64,000 nt of DNA from Bin87 sp963663945 (lineage in GTDB: Bacteria; Chloroflexota; Dehalococcoidia; Lucifugimonadales; UBA3495), in assembly GCA_963663945.1 (NCBI GenBank), contig OY760687.1, positions 3,224,001 to 3,288,000 of the forward strand, given 5' to 3'. The notes beneath the pieces were generated by a model that saw only the letters and a program-made list of their open reading frames with translations, did not search any database and was not told the origin of the DNA. Positions 33,399 to 42,247 of the stretch are shown piece by piece. Position 1 is the first letter of the stretch. Every line of letters starts with the position of its first letter. Made by a program: the position numbers and the translations under genes.

Positions 33399-34040
33399 AT
33401 GACGGAATCCACCGATCTGTTTCACATCATGCGCACCACGCGGGCCATGCGCCGGCTCAAGCCGGACCCGGTGCCCGACGAGCTGATAAATCGCATCCTG
33501 CAGGCCGGCCAGTGGGCCGCCAACGGCGGGGCCAACCAGCGCTGGCGGTTCCTGGTGGTCAAGGACCGCAGCATCAAGGAGCAGGTGCAGAAGTGGTACC
33601 AGAAGGCCTTTGACGAAGTGGTCGGGCCGCGTTACCTGGGCAGTGAGCCGCCTCCCGGTTCCAGCCCAAGCCGGTACCGCCGGCAGCACGACGCGGTGGA
33701 GTACCTGACCGAGCACTACCATGAGGCGCCGGTGTGGATCGTGGCCTGCCAGGACGACGGCGCGGAGACGCCGACGCGCTCGGCCGGCGCGTCCATCTAC
33801 CCGGCGGTGCAGAACATGCTGCTGGCCGCCCGCGCACTGGGTCTGGGTTCGACGCTGACCAGCCGCCACCTGCGCCACGAGAAGGAGGTGGAGGAGATCC
33901 TGGGCCTGCCGCCCGGTGTCCACTCCTACGCCATCCTGCCCATCGGCTACCCCATGGGCAACTTCGGGCCGGTGCGCCGGGGGCCGCTGTCCGACGTGGT
34001 GTACCTGGACAGGTGGGGCGAGACGTACGTGGCAGACTGA
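33399..34040 (+). CDS. Nitroreductase-family FMN oxidoreductase
   Basis: 213 residues from ATG 33399, preceded by GGAGG 8-9 nt upstream. FMN-binding motifs: IMRTTRAMRRLKPDPVPDEL, AGQWAANGGANQRWRFLVV (phosphate/isoalloxazine loop) and SIYPAVQNMLLAARALGLGSTLTSRH, then GVHSYAILPIGYPMG. Family members reduce nitro groups or enones with NAD(P)H. Co-directional with the enoyl-CoA hydratase, with only 4 nt between them. Confidence 0.9.
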   Translation: MTESTDLFHIMRTTRAMRRLKPDPVPDELINRILQAGQWAANGGANQRWRFLVVKDRSIKEQVQKWYQKAFDEVVGPRYLGSEPPPGSSPSRYRRQHDAVEYLTEHYHEAPVWIVACQDDGAETPTRSAGASIYPAVQNMLLAARALGLGSTLTSRHLRHEKEVEEILGLPPGVHSYAILPIGYPMGNFGPVRRGPLSDVVYLDRWGETYVAD

Positions 34041-34072
34041 ATCGGCTGACGCATTGATGCTTGCGACGGGTG

Positions 34073-34094
34073 GGGGCGAATGAATGTTCGCCCC
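34073..34094. terminator. Small GGGGCGAA hairpin, copy 2
   Basis: GGGGCGAA and TTCGCCCC form an 8-bp stem with a 6-nt loop, in the convergent gap after the nitroreductase. It is nearly the same sequence as 14143-14164. Confidence 0.55.
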
Positions 34095-34122
34095 GACGTT
34101 TCGTGATTACCCGCGCGTATAG

Positions 34123-34899
34123 TCAGCAAAACACCTGGGTCAGATAGACTGCCTTGTACCCTCGCCAAGTGCCGAATGAGGCACCGATGCCGGTACGATC
34201 ATACTGTCTGCCAAGCAGATTGGTGCGGTGGCCCGGGCTGTTCATCCACCCCTGAACCGCCTCAGCTGCAGTACGGTCCAAGTTTCCCAATGTGGTCTCG
34301 ATGGCGATGTTCTCAGCGACTCCGTAATGGCTCCCCTTCCAACAGCTATATCCCGCCCGGTCGATTCGATCCGACGGCCCCAGCCCTTCGGGCGTGTCAT
34401 GGCTGAAGTATCCCCGATTCGTCATGTCATCGCTGTGAGCCCGGGCCACGGCCGCCAGTTGCTCCTCCCACTTGAGTGGTGATCCTCCATTGCTGGCACG
34501 TTCGGCGTTAATGCCGGCGTGCACCTTCAACTCCAACTCCGACACCCTGGCTGCGGCCTCAATGCGGGCGCGAGCATCGCGCTGCTCTTTAGACTCCCCA
34601 CTCAGCTGCGGGACCAACTGGCGCAACTGATTTCCACGGCCGGATCCTGATGTGGGCGTTGCGGAAACCCGAGAGACGGCGTTTGGAGTACTCGTCGCCG
34701 CTACCGCAGCAAAAGATTCTGGTGCTTGTTCCCGGGAGGATCGTTGAGCAAGCCGGTCGACGAGGTCTCGCGGCCAGCTCAACTCAAAATCTGGATTTTG
34801 ATACCAGTAAATTCCTCCGGCTACCGCCAAGCCAACAATCACTGCCGCCACCACCGGCCAACCCCTTGAGTTTCTCCTACGCCGACGTCTCGGTGGCAT
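34123..34899 (-). CDS. CAP-domain (SCP/PR-1-like) membrane-anchored protein
   Basis: 258 residues. After a basic RRRRRR stretch there is a single N-terminal TM helix (GWPVVAAVIVGLAVAGGIY), then a Ser/Thr-rich linker with a helical segment (about 95-125). The CAP domain follows: INAERASNGGSPLKWEEQLAAVARAHSDDMTNRGYFSHDTPEG, GVAENIAIETTL, and VQGWMNSPGHRTNLLGRQYDRTGIGASF, with the HSDDM/FSH/WMNSPGHR signature residues. It is exported with the domain outside the membrane. CAP proteins in bacteria have cell-wall or extracellular roles that are mostly undefined. Confidence 0.9.
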   Translation of the reverse strand: MPPRRRRRRNSRGWPVVAAVIVGLAVAGGIYWYQNPDFELSWPRDLVDRLAQRSSREQAPESFAAVAATSTPNAVSRVSATPTSGSGRGNQLRQLVPQLSGESKEQRDARARIEAAARVSELELKVHAGINAERASNGGSPLKWEEQLAAVARAHSDDMTNRGYFSHDTPEGLGPSDRIDRAGYSCWKGSHYGVAENIAIETTLGNLDRTAAEAVQGWMNSPGHRTNLLGRQYDRTGIGASFGTWRGYKAVYLTQVFC

Positions 34900-34978
34900 G
34901 GCACTTTCACCGCAAGATTAACGCCTGCGGCCTACCATTGTCCTGTGCAGGATTGATCCCACCTGGCCATAAAGGCGC

Positions 34979-35530
34979 TCACCGTTCTGACCAGCGGTAA
35001 TGGCCCATCCCGGTGGCGACCGCGAGAGTTCGGTAAACTGCGGGCATTTTCATCTTGCGGCGCAGCACCACCTGAACCCGGATCGCAACCTGATGCAAGG
35101 TGAGCAGTGCAGCGACTGCCATCACGATCATCAGGCCTGGCTCTGTGGCAGTAACGATATCCGACGCGCCGTACGCAATGCCCGCAGTCAACGCCAGTAT
35201 TGCCGGCGGGGCCCAGTAAATCGATTTGCGTCGTCGGTAGTTGTAGCTAGTGATTATCGCCAGTAACACCACCAGTATCGGGCCCACAGTTAGAAGAGCC
35301 GCCTGCAACGGCGACACCGTATAGAGATATTCGATCGTTGGCGGCACCAGTAGCGCGATGGCGCCAACGCCGCTCACCGATTTTCCAGTACCATCCAGCG
35401 TCACCCAAGGTAGCGCCATCGCCGCCAGGGGTATCAACGTGGCCGCGAATGCCGAGAGCCTCACGATCAATGTGATCAGCTCACGGTTCCTGCCTTGCAC
35501 GCTGGTTCGACTGGCCTCTCGCATCGTCAT
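34979..35530 (-). CDS. Four-helix membrane protein of unknown function
   Basis: 183 residues with hydrophobic segments at about 21-44, 55-68/76-96 (two), 105-122 and 130-150. LPWVTLDGTGKSVSGVGAI lies in the first outside loop. Basic residues RRRKSIYW and RRKMKMPA flank the cytoplasmic sides. No family recognised. It overlaps the previous gene on the same strand by 4 nt, so the two are one operon. Confidence 0.6.
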   Translation of the reverse strand: MTMREASRTSVQGRNRELITLIVRLSAFAATLIPLAAMALPWVTLDGTGKSVSGVGAIALLVPPTIEYLYTVSPLQAALLTVGPILVVLLAIITSYNYRRRKSIYWAPPAILALTAGIAYGASDIVTATEPGLMIVMAVAALLTLHQVAIRVQVVLRRKMKMPAVYRTLAVATGMGHYRWSER

Positions 35531-36228
35531 TTGGCCTCAAACGGGGACGCAGTGACCGAACGTATTGTCTCGCTGGCAGCCCTAAATTCTCCTAACTCGG
35601 CATTCAATTCCAATATCGCTGCGGGAACCTCCTGGAACGACGAGGTATCGAAAACAAAATCCGTCCGCAGTTCCAGCTTGCGCAGACTCGCATCCATATC
35701 GTCCAGTTGCCTCCCTATGGCTCTGGCCTTAGCGAGGGCTGAGTCCGCCTGCGCTTCCCACTGCCGGTACAGATTCAGGTCGTGTTCGTCATCCGCCCGC
35801 GCTTGGGCTTTAGTCGATGGGTCATTGATCCGCTCGGTGAGAGCTTGTTGGGCCGCGAAGTAGCCGGCCGCGCTGGCCTTGGCGTTGTCGATCGCTGATT
35901 CAAACTTGACGTAGGCCAGTTTGGCATCGTCATATCGAGGCTCCCACCGATCGACGAGCGTATCAATGTTAGTGATCTTGGAGATCTCGGGGACTTCGGG
36001 CTGCGATGCCGTTTCCGAAGGGTTGCTAGAGGAGTTACCGCTGGCAAAGTCACTGACGTTTCCCAAGGCTCGGTTCATGTTCTCAGCTTGGTTTTCGGCT
36101 AACTGCACAGATTCGGTCATCCTAGCCGCTTCGGTTTTGTTTACCTCTCCGTACACTGAAAGCGCCGCGTAGGCAACGACCGCAACCACAACAACAATTA
36201 AGGCGTATTTGAGAGTTCTGCGGATCAT
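35527..36228 (-). CDS. Membrane-anchored coiled-coil protein of unknown function
   Basis: About 233 residues from Met at 36228 (MIRRTLKYALIVVVVAVVAY). One N-terminal TM helix is followed by a helical region with heptad-like spacing (NKTEAARMTESVQLAENQAENMNRAL), a Ser/Glu-rich linker, and a long helix pair (QALTERINDPSTKAQARADDEHDL, QADSALAKARAIGRQLDDMDASLRK). Function unknown. Coupled (4-nt overlap) to the small membrane protein downstream; perhaps they form a complex. Confidence 0.65.
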   Translation of the reverse strand: MIRRTLKYALIVVVVAVVAYAALSVYGEVNKTEAARMTESVQLAENQAENMNRALGNVSDFASGNSSSNPSETASQPEVPEISKITNIDTLVDRWEPRYDDAKLAYVKFESAIDNAKASAAGYFAAQQALTERINDPSTKAQARADDEHDLNLYRQWEAQADSALAKARAIGRQLDDMDASLRKLELRTDFVFDTSSFQEVPAAILELNAELGEFRAASETIRSVTASPFEAK

Positions 36229-36451
36229 TCGACACACCAACTCATCGTAAAGACTTCGTGAACATGCCTGTAGGCCAACCAGGCCACAAGCTAATGCACC
36301 ACTAGGGCCGGCCGCGCAAGAAAAACAGGCGACGCCGCGCCAGCGCTTACCGCGTCAGCGCTCGTATCATGGCCGGCCATCCGACTGCTGGTGGCAGAGC
36401 GCTCAAACCGCGCCACCGAATCGGATGGCCGTTTCGTGATTCCCTCTTCGC

Positions 36452-37579
36452 CTACAGGAAGGCGAACTGTTCGTAGTCGCCGTGGACTATGGGGATGGGG
36501 TCCAGCTCCAGCCAGCGGTTGAGGATGGTGGCGTAGGTGGAGCGGAAGTCGGTGGTGAAGTGCATGTCGCCTTCGGAATGGTCCTCGGGGCGCAGGGACG
36601 GGTACTCGCCGTAGATGCCACCGTTGACCGAGCCGCCGAGGACGAAAGCCACGCCGCCGGAACCGTGGTCGGTGCCGGTGCCGTTGTCCTTGATGCGACG
36701 CCCGAACTCGGAGAAGACCAGGATCAGCGTGTCGTCCAGCATGCCGTGCTCGTCCAGGTCGCTGGTGAAGTCGGCGATGGCGGTGGACACGTCGGTCCAG
36801 AGCTTGTGGTGGGCGGGAAGCTCGTTGCTGTGGGTGTCGAAACTGCCGTGCATCGTGTAGTAGATGCGGGTGCCCAGGTCGGCGGACATCACCTGCGCCA
36901 TGTTCCGCAGCGACTGGCTGATGGGGGTGTCGGCGTATTCGACGGTGGACGAGTACAGGCCGGGAGCGCTGCGGAGGCGGTCGGCGCCCTTGAGGGCGTT
37001 GGAGCCGGTCTCGGACAGCACCTGGGCCACGATGTCCTTGCTCTCGGTGGGCCCGTAGATGCGGCTGAAGGCCTCCAGCGCGTACTGGCGGGACTTCTCG
37101 TCCTGGATGTCGGGCATCAGGCCGTAGGTCTCCAGGTTGGCCACCGAGGCGACGGGCACGCCCTTGCAGACCATGGACCGGGGGAGGCCGCGGCCGAAGT
37201 TGACGCCGGTGAGGACGTTCTCACCGCGGGCATCCAGGTCGCGGATGGCCGCGCCCAGCCAGCCCTCGGCGCCGATCTTCTCCGACTCGGCGGTGTACCA
37301 GACGTCGCGGGAGCGGAAGTGAGAGCGGTTGGGGTTGGGGTAGCCGATGCCGTTGATGATGCCGATATTCCCCTGGTCCCAGAGGTGCTTCATCGGCGCC
37401 AGGCTGGGGTTGAAGCCGACCTCGCCGTCCAGACGCAGCACGTCGCCCTCGGGAATGCCGACGTTGTTGCGGAAGTCGTAGTAGAGGGGGTTGTTGTAGG
37501 GGATGACGGTGTTCAGGGCGTCGTTGCCGCCCTGGAGTTCAATCACCACCACCGACCTTTCCTTCTTGGTGGAAGTCAT
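36452..37579 (-). CDS. DUF1501 protein (alkaline-phosphatase-like fold)
   Basis: 375 residues. VVVIELQGGNDALNTVIPY (start), RSHFRSRDVWYTAE, YYTMHGSFDTHSNELPAHHKL, LVFSEFGRRIKDNGTGTDHGSGGVAFVLGGSV are the family landmarks; the Asp/His residues resemble metal ligands of the sulfatase/phosphatase superfamily. Many DUF1501 proteins have a Tat signal, but none is visible here: the protein begins MTSTKKERSVVVIELQGG, so it is likely cytosolic. Last gene of a co-directional run with NHL, DUF1800 and GMC genes. Activity not established. Confidence 0.9.
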   Translation of the reverse strand: MTSTKKERSVVVIELQGGNDALNTVIPYNNPLYYDFRNNVGIPEGDVLRLDGEVGFNPSLAPMKHLWDQGNIGIINGIGYPNPNRSHFRSRDVWYTAESEKIGAEGWLGAAIRDLDARGENVLTGVNFGRGLPRSMVCKGVPVASVANLETYGLMPDIQDEKSRQYALEAFSRIYGPTESKDIVAQVLSETGSNALKGADRLRSAPGLYSSTVEYADTPISQSLRNMAQVMSADLGTRIYYTMHGSFDTHSNELPAHHKLWTDVSTAIADFTSDLDEHGMLDDTLILVFSEFGRRIKDNGTGTDHGSGGVAFVLGGSVNGGIYGEYPSLRPEDHSEGDMHFTTDFRSTYATILNRWLELDPIPIVHGDYEQFAFL

Positions 37580-37624
37580 CGGGCTATCCTCCTGTTTGAG
37601 GTCTGACGGGGCCGTTTTGATTTC

Positions 37625-37656
37625 GACGAGATTGCCACGCTACGCTCGCAACGACT
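37625..37656. repeat. Half copy of the GAGATTGCC...CGCTCGCAA repeat (family B)
   Basis: GACGAGATTGCCACGCTACG followed by CTCGCAACGACT matches the right half of the family B elements (44358-44463, 53003-53093). It lies between the NHL and DUF1501 genes; the left half is missing. Confidence 0.55.
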
Positions 37657-37695
37657 AAGCGGGGGAGCGCGGTGACGTTGGTGTGATTTCAATGG

Positions 37696-38733
37696 CTAAG
37701 CGGAGGCGTGGGCTGGCCGGTACACCTGGATGCGGTGCCGGTTGCTTTCGGTTACGTACAGGTTCCCGTCGCGGTCGAGCTTGACCGACACGGGGGACCA
37801 GAAATACTTTTCGATGTGGGAGGATTCCTCGTGGGGCTCGTCAACGAAGTACTCGATCTCGGGTTCGAGGTTGGCCCGGGAGCGGGCTGCGCCCTCCTCG
37901 ACGTTGATGGCCAGGAAGTTGGCGGCCCAGTCGGACAGGGTGGCTTCGCCGCGCAGTTTCTGGACGAAACTACCATTGGCGTCGAGCACCTGCACCCGCT
38001 CGTTGCCCCAGTCGGCCACGTAGATGTTGCCGGACGCATCGACCGCGACACCGGAGGGGCGGTGGAACTGGCCATCGCCACGTCCGCTGGTCCCGAAGGA
38101 TGCCAGGTGTTCGCCGTCGGAGGAGAACTTCTGGACGCGGTCGTTGCCCCAGTCGGCCACGTAGACGCAGTTGTCGGCGCCGACGGTGATGCCCCAGGGG
38201 AGGCTCAACTGGTTGGGGCCGTTGCCCTCGCTGCCGAAGGCGAGCAGGAAGCGGCCGCTGGCGGTGAACTTCTGGACGCGATGGTTGTAGGTGTCAGCGA
38301 CATAGAGGTTGTCGTCCGCGTCGAAGGCGAGGCCGGACGGGGTGTCGAGCTGGCCCTCGGCGGAGCCGTGCTCGCCCCAGTTGGACAGGGGGGCGCCCTC
38401 CCGGTCAAACACCGAGATGCGGTGCAGGTATTCGTCGCTGACATAGACCCGACCGAGGCTGTCCAGGGCACAGGCCGAGGGCCAGATGAACTGCCCGAGG
38501 GATTCGCCGTAGGAGGCGAAGGTGCCGTAGTACTCGCTGTCGATGTCGCAGACGGTGACGCGAACACCCCGCACGACGCCCTCCAGCGAACGGTTGGCGA
38601 CGTACATGCGCCCGTCGTCCGCGATGGCGACGTCGGTGGGGCTGTAGAAGCCCCGGCCTTCCATGGTCGTCATGCCCAGGGTCATGCGGTACTCGAGGAG
38701 CTTGATCTCCGGTATGTCTTGGACTGAGGTCAT
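37696..38733 (-). CDS. NHL-repeat beta-propeller protein
   Basis: 345 residues. Repeated blade motifs, e.g. NLYVADTYNHRVQKFTASGR, CVYVADWGNDRVQKFSSDGE and NIYVADWGNERVQVLDANGS, each preceded by GxGxxQFxxPxGIAVD-type segments, give about six blades. No signal peptide: it begins MTSVQDIPEIKLLEYRMTLG. NHL propellers bind or process diverse substrates, and some are lactonases or ring-opening enzymes; no catalytic residues can be assigned. Lies between DUF1800 and DUF1501 genes. Confidence 0.88.
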   Translation of the reverse strand: MTSVQDIPEIKLLEYRMTLGMTTMEGRGFYSPTDVAIADDGRMYVANRSLEGVVRGVRVTVCDIDSEYYGTFASYGESLGQFIWPSACALDSLGRVYVSDEYLHRISVFDREGAPLSNWGEHGSAEGQLDTPSGLAFDADDNLYVADTYNHRVQKFTASGRFLLAFGSEGNGPNQLSLPWGITVGADNCVYVADWGNDRVQKFSSDGEHLASFGTSGRGDGQFHRPSGVAVDASGNIYVADWGNERVQVLDANGSFVQKLRGEATLSDWAANFLAINVEEGAARSRANLEPEIEYFVDEPHEESSHIEKYFWSPVSVKLDRDGNLYVTESNRHRIQVYRPAHASA

Positions 38734-38754
38734 GGTTTGTTCATCCTTGGAGAT

Positions 38755-38863
38755 TGTCTGAAGCAGGATTTTCAGGATTATGGGATTGACAGGATTAGAG
38801 CCGTCCGGTGGTGAAGAACACCCAATCCTGTAAATCCTTCAATCCGGCAAATCCTGATTCTGA
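38755..38863. repeat. Dispersed palindromic element, family A copy 3
   Basis: Core from TGTCTGAAGCAGGATTTTC to AAATCCTGATTCTGAC. It lies inside the probable operon between the DUF1800 stop (38870) and the NHL start (38733). The terminal inverted motifs are not obvious here, so this is the shortest copy. Confidence 0.75.
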
Positions 38864-38869
38864 CTGTTC

Positions 38870-40285
38870 CTATGCCCGCTGGAACTCATGGCTTGACGCC
38901 ACCATCTGCAGCACCTCGGCGATGCGGCCGGCGCCGGGGTCGTCGGGCGAGCCCGCGACGGAGGCGAAGTCGACCAACTCGCGGCGGGTCTCCTCGGAAA
39001 CGGTGATCGCGCCGACCTGGTCCAGGCAGGCGTCGACGAGCATTTCGGGCGAGACGGCCGATGGGCTCTCGGCGATGCGCTCGACCATGGCGCTGACCCC
39101 GGGCTTGGCGGTGTCGCCCAGCTGCTGGGAGGCGAAGTTGATGCGCTCCACCAGCGAGCCGGTATCGATCCAGTCAGTGCCCTGGTGCCAACCCTCCACA
39201 CTGGGCGGGTTGTTGAGGAACTGGCCCATGAAGACGGCCTGCTGGTAGCGGTCGAGGATCTCCTTGCGGGGGCGGTCGAACTCGCCGGTGAGGCGGAGCA
39301 CGCCGGCAACCAGCTCGACCGGGCTCTTCACCTTGCGGTACCAGTTCGATTCGTCCTTGAAGAAGTCGGCGTTGAACAGGGCGCGGAGCATGGCGGCAAT
39401 GCTGTAGCCGCTGTCGAAGTAGGCCTTGACCAGCAGGTCGATGGCCGCTGGATCCTGGGGCTCGGTGTAGGGCCACTCGGGGACGGGCGGCTCGTCGGCC
39501 ACGAAGAAGCTGTACATGTGCCGGGAGATGAACCGGGCGGTGGCCTCCTGCTGGCAGATGATGTCGACGATGTCGTCGCCGTTGAACCGACCGCGCTGGC
39601 CGAGGAATTCCTTCTCGTCGAAGTCGTGGTCCTCATCCTGGAACTCGAAGTGCCAGGAGATGCGGCCGTAGGGCCAGTCGGAGTCGCGCATGGAGCGCAG
39701 TTCCATGTATTCGCGGTTACCGAGGGTCCAGCCGGTGAAGGCGCGGGCGCACTCCTGGACATCCTGCTCGGTGTAGCTGCCGACGCCCATGGAGAAGAGC
39801 TCGAGCAGCTCGCGGCCGAAGTTCTCGTTGATGGCGTCCTTGTGGTTGTCCTGGTTGTCGAGCCAGATGATCATGGCCGGGTCGCGGGACAACTCGAGCA
39901 GCAGGTCATTGAAGCTGCCCATGCCCTTATGGCGGAACATGCGGACCTGGTCGGAGAGGGCCTTGCCGTGGATGACCTTGGGGTAGCCGGTGGCGAAGAT
40001 TCCATGCCAGAACAGGGCGACCTTCTCGCGCAGCGGCGTGGTGGTGGTGGCCATGCGGTAGAGCCAGTTCTCGCCGGAGCCCAGGGTGCCCATCATGCCG
40101 GACAACTCGGGATGGAAGCGGCGGATGAGGTCGTCGCCCATGCGCCTTTCGTCGCTGTGGTCCAGGAGCCGCTCCACGGTGGCCTCGTAACCCTGGGCAG
40201 CGTAGGCCTCCAGCTGCTGGCGGGTGGCGCCGAAGCCGGCGCGCCGCATCAGGTGGCCGATCAGTTCTACATCACGGTTTGCCAT
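38870..40285 (-). CDS. DUF1800 protein
   Basis: 471 residues. The family start LIGHLMRRAGFGATRQQLEAY is present, then LREKVALFWHGIFATGYPKV, NDLLLELSRDPAMIIWLDNQDNHK, INENFGRELLELFSMGVGSYTEQDVQECARAFTGWTL and NPPSVEGWHQGTDWIDTGSL. DUF1800 commonly accompanies DUF1501 in environmental bacteria, and both are usually secreted; here there is no signal peptide. Lies 12 nt from the GMC gene on the same strand. Function of the family unknown. Confidence 0.9.
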   Translation of the reverse strand: MANRDVELIGHLMRRAGFGATRQQLEAYAAQGYEATVERLLDHSDERRMGDDLIRRFHPELSGMMGTLGSGENWLYRMATTTTPLREKVALFWHGIFATGYPKVIHGKALSDQVRMFRHKGMGSFNDLLLELSRDPAMIIWLDNQDNHKDAINENFGRELLELFSMGVGSYTEQDVQECARAFTGWTLGNREYMELRSMRDSDWPYGRISWHFEFQDEDHDFDEKEFLGQRGRFNGDDIVDIICQQEATARFISRHMYSFFVADEPPVPEWPYTEPQDPAAIDLLVKAYFDSGYSIAAMLRALFNADFFKDESNWYRKVKSPVELVAGVLRLTGEFDRPRKEILDRYQQAVFMGQFLNNPPSVEGWHQGTDWIDTGSLVERINFASQQLGDTAKPGVSAMVERIAESPSAVSPEMLVDACLDQVGAITVSEETRRELVDFASVAGSPDDPGAGRIAEVLQMVASSHEFQRA

Positions 40286-40297
40286 GTATTGCCTCCT

Positions 40298-41845
40298 CTA
40301 GCTGCCCTGTCGCATGAGTTCGGCGACGCGCTCGCCGATCATCATGGTGGTGACGTTGGTGTTGGCGCGGATGCAGTCGGGCATGATGGACGCGTCCACG
40401 ACGCGGAGGTTCTGCACGCCCTTGACCCGGCCCTGCTGGTCAACCACCGCCATGGGGTCGGAGTCGGGGCCCATCTTGCAGGTGCAGGAGATGTGCTGGG
40501 CGGTGGAGACGTTGCTGCGGAGCCAGTGGTCCAGCGCCTCATCGGTTTCGAGGTCGGAGTCCAGGGGCTCCGTGCGCTCCTGGATGATGTCGGCGAAGTC
40601 GCTGTGATTGCCTAGTTCCGCGGCGATGCGGACGCCGTCGCGCAGGCGCTTGCGGTCGAACTCTTCCTTCAGGTAGTTGTAGTCCAGATAGGGTTGCTGG
40701 TGCGGGTCCGTGGACTGGAGCTTCAGTTCGCCGGCGCCGACGGCCAGGTAGATGGACACCGAGGCGCGGATGCCCAGCGGTTCCATGCGGTCGCCGCCGC
40801 GGATCACCTGCTCGGTGGCGAAGGACGAGAAGATCATGATCATGTCATTGCGCAGGTCGGACCCGTCAGCGGTGTATTTCAGGCAGGTCTGCATCCTCGG
40901 TGCGAAACCGTCGAGGGGAAAACCCGACTTGGTCCGCCAGGTGACGGGGACGATGGGATGGTCGCGGAGGTTCTGCCCGACGCCGGGGCTGTCGTGCACG
41001 ACGGGGATGCCGAGGCTGCGCAGGTGGTCGGCGGGACCGACGCCGGAGAGCATGAGGATCTGCGGAGAGGCGATGGCGCCGCCGCTGAGGATGATCTCGT
41101 CGGCCTCAACGGTGAAGATCTCGCCGCCCGTTTCGACCATCACGCCGGTGGCCCGGTTGCCGTCGAACACGACGCGGTGCACCGTGCAATTGGGGCGGAT
41201 GGTGAGGTTGAGGCGGTGCCGGGCCATGTCGAGGTAGCCCAGGGCGGTGCTCCAGCGGATGCCATTGGGGTTGTTGAAGGGCGTGGGGCCGATTCCGGTG
41301 GAGTCGGGGCTGTTGTGGTCGTCGGTGTGCGGGAAACCGTAGGCGCGGGCGGCGTTGTAGAACGCTGACTGGGCGGGGAGCCAATCCTCGCGCTTGAACC
41401 GCCGCGCGACGATGGGGCCGTCGTTGCCGTGGAAGTCGTCGGAGAAATCGGTGTCGGTCTCCAGGCGGCGGAAACAACCCAGCAGATTCTGGAAGCTCCA
41501 CTGGTCGTTGCCCATGGCGGCCCAGCCGTCGTAGTCCTCGGGGACGCCCCGCAGGAACATCTGGCCGTTGATGGCGCTGGAGCCGCCGGTCACCTTGCCG
41601 CGAGGCACCATGATCTCGGGGTTCTCGTCGGTGCCGTGCCCGGTGAACTGCCAGTTGTGATCGCTGGTCATCACGTCGGTGGCGGTGGCGTAGCCGAACT
41701 TCACCTCGTCGGGCAGGTGGTCGAAGTTGGGGTAGTCCGGCCCGGCCTCGAGGAGCAGCACCGAAGTGTTGGGGTCCTCGCTCAGCCGGGTGGCCATGAT
41801 GGAGCCGGCCGAGCCGGCGCCGATGACGATGTAGTCGTACTTCAA
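40298..41845 (-). CDS. GMC-family FAD-dependent oxidoreductase (choline-dehydrogenase-like)
   Basis: 515 residues. FAD-binding YIVIGAGSAGSIMATRLSED and VLLLEAGPD at the start, the GMC signature PRGKVTGGSSAINGQMFLRG, then VILSGG-type EADEIILSGGAIASPQILMLSGVGP, and the C-terminal SCTCKMG...VDASIMPDCIRANTNVTTMMIGE with the His near QHISCT and the Asn in NTNVTT as catalytic residues. Likely oxidises an alcohol. A divergent paralogue begins at 63091. Upstream member of the DUF1800-NHL-DUF1501 run. Confidence 0.92.
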   Translation of the reverse strand: MKYDYIVIGAGSAGSIMATRLSEDPNTSVLLLEAGPDYPNFDHLPDEVKFGYATATDVMTSDHNWQFTGHGTDENPEIMVPRGKVTGGSSAINGQMFLRGVPEDYDGWAAMGNDQWSFQNLLGCFRRLETDTDFSDDFHGNDGPIVARRFKREDWLPAQSAFYNAARAYGFPHTDDHNSPDSTGIGPTPFNNPNGIRWSTALGYLDMARHRLNLTIRPNCTVHRVVFDGNRATGVMVETGGEIFTVEADEIILSGGAIASPQILMLSGVGPADHLRSLGIPVVHDSPGVGQNLRDHPIVPVTWRTKSGFPLDGFAPRMQTCLKYTADGSDLRNDMIMIFSSFATEQVIRGGDRMEPLGIRASVSIYLAVGAGELKLQSTDPHQQPYLDYNYLKEEFDRKRLRDGVRIAAELGNHSDFADIIQERTEPLDSDLETDEALDHWLRSNVSTAQHISCTCKMGPDSDPMAVVDQQGRVKGVQNLRVVDASIMPDCIRANTNVTTMMIGERVAELMRQGS

Positions 41846-41982
41846 GGCTATCCTCCTAGCTCAGGAGCGTTCGGTTTCAGGAGAATGCGGGTGCAGTCTA
41901 GTGGATTTCCGCAATGATACTGGAAAAGGCGAGGCAGTTCCAGATTGGCGAGGCGCTTCAATCAGGGCACAAAGCACTTCTG

Positions 41983-41988
41983 TATAAT
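41983..41988 (+). promoter_or_regulatory. Candidate -10 box for hicBA
   Basis: TATAAT preceded by TTCTG, 52 nt before the hicB ATG at 42041. No clear -35 element. Confidence 0.4.
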
Positions 41989-42040
41989 TGGGCTGAACGC
42001 AATGGCGGATCAAGTTCTGGCGCAACCGGGAGGACCAGCG

Positions 42041-42247
42041 ATGCGGCAAGTAATCCTATATCCCGGCGAGGACGGCTACTGGGTGGTCGAATGCCCCAGT
42101 CTGCCCGGCTGCATCAGCCAGGGAGAAACCAGGCAAGCGGCCATTGCCAACATCAAGGAGGCGATTGAGGTTTACATTGCCGCGCTTGAAGAGGACGGAC
42201 TAGCAGTACCCGAAGAACGCTTTGAGGCGCTGGTCGTCGCCGTATGA
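42041..42247 (+). CDS. hicB: HicB-family antitoxin
   Basis: 68 residues from ATG 42041, chosen because GGGAGG sits 7 nt upstream; the frame opens earlier. MRQVILYPGEDGYWVVECPSLPG followed by CISQGETRQAAIANIKEAIEVYI is the HicB-like partial RNase H fold. Lacks the C-terminal DNA-binding domain of longer HicBs. It overlaps hicA by 4 nt (ATGA), and is first in the operon, whereas many loci have hicA first. Confidence 0.85.
   Translation: MRQVILYPGEDGYWVVECPSLPGCISQGETRQAAIANIKEAIEVYIAALEEDGLAVPEERFEALVVAV

Noticed and set aside
36482..37606. 374-residue frame opposite DUF1501
   Set aside because: Shadow frame; the DUF1501 reading has conserved motifs, this does not.
39185..40615. 476-residue frame opposite DUF1800
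   Set aside because: Shadow frame; Val/Gly/His-rich and spans two real genes.
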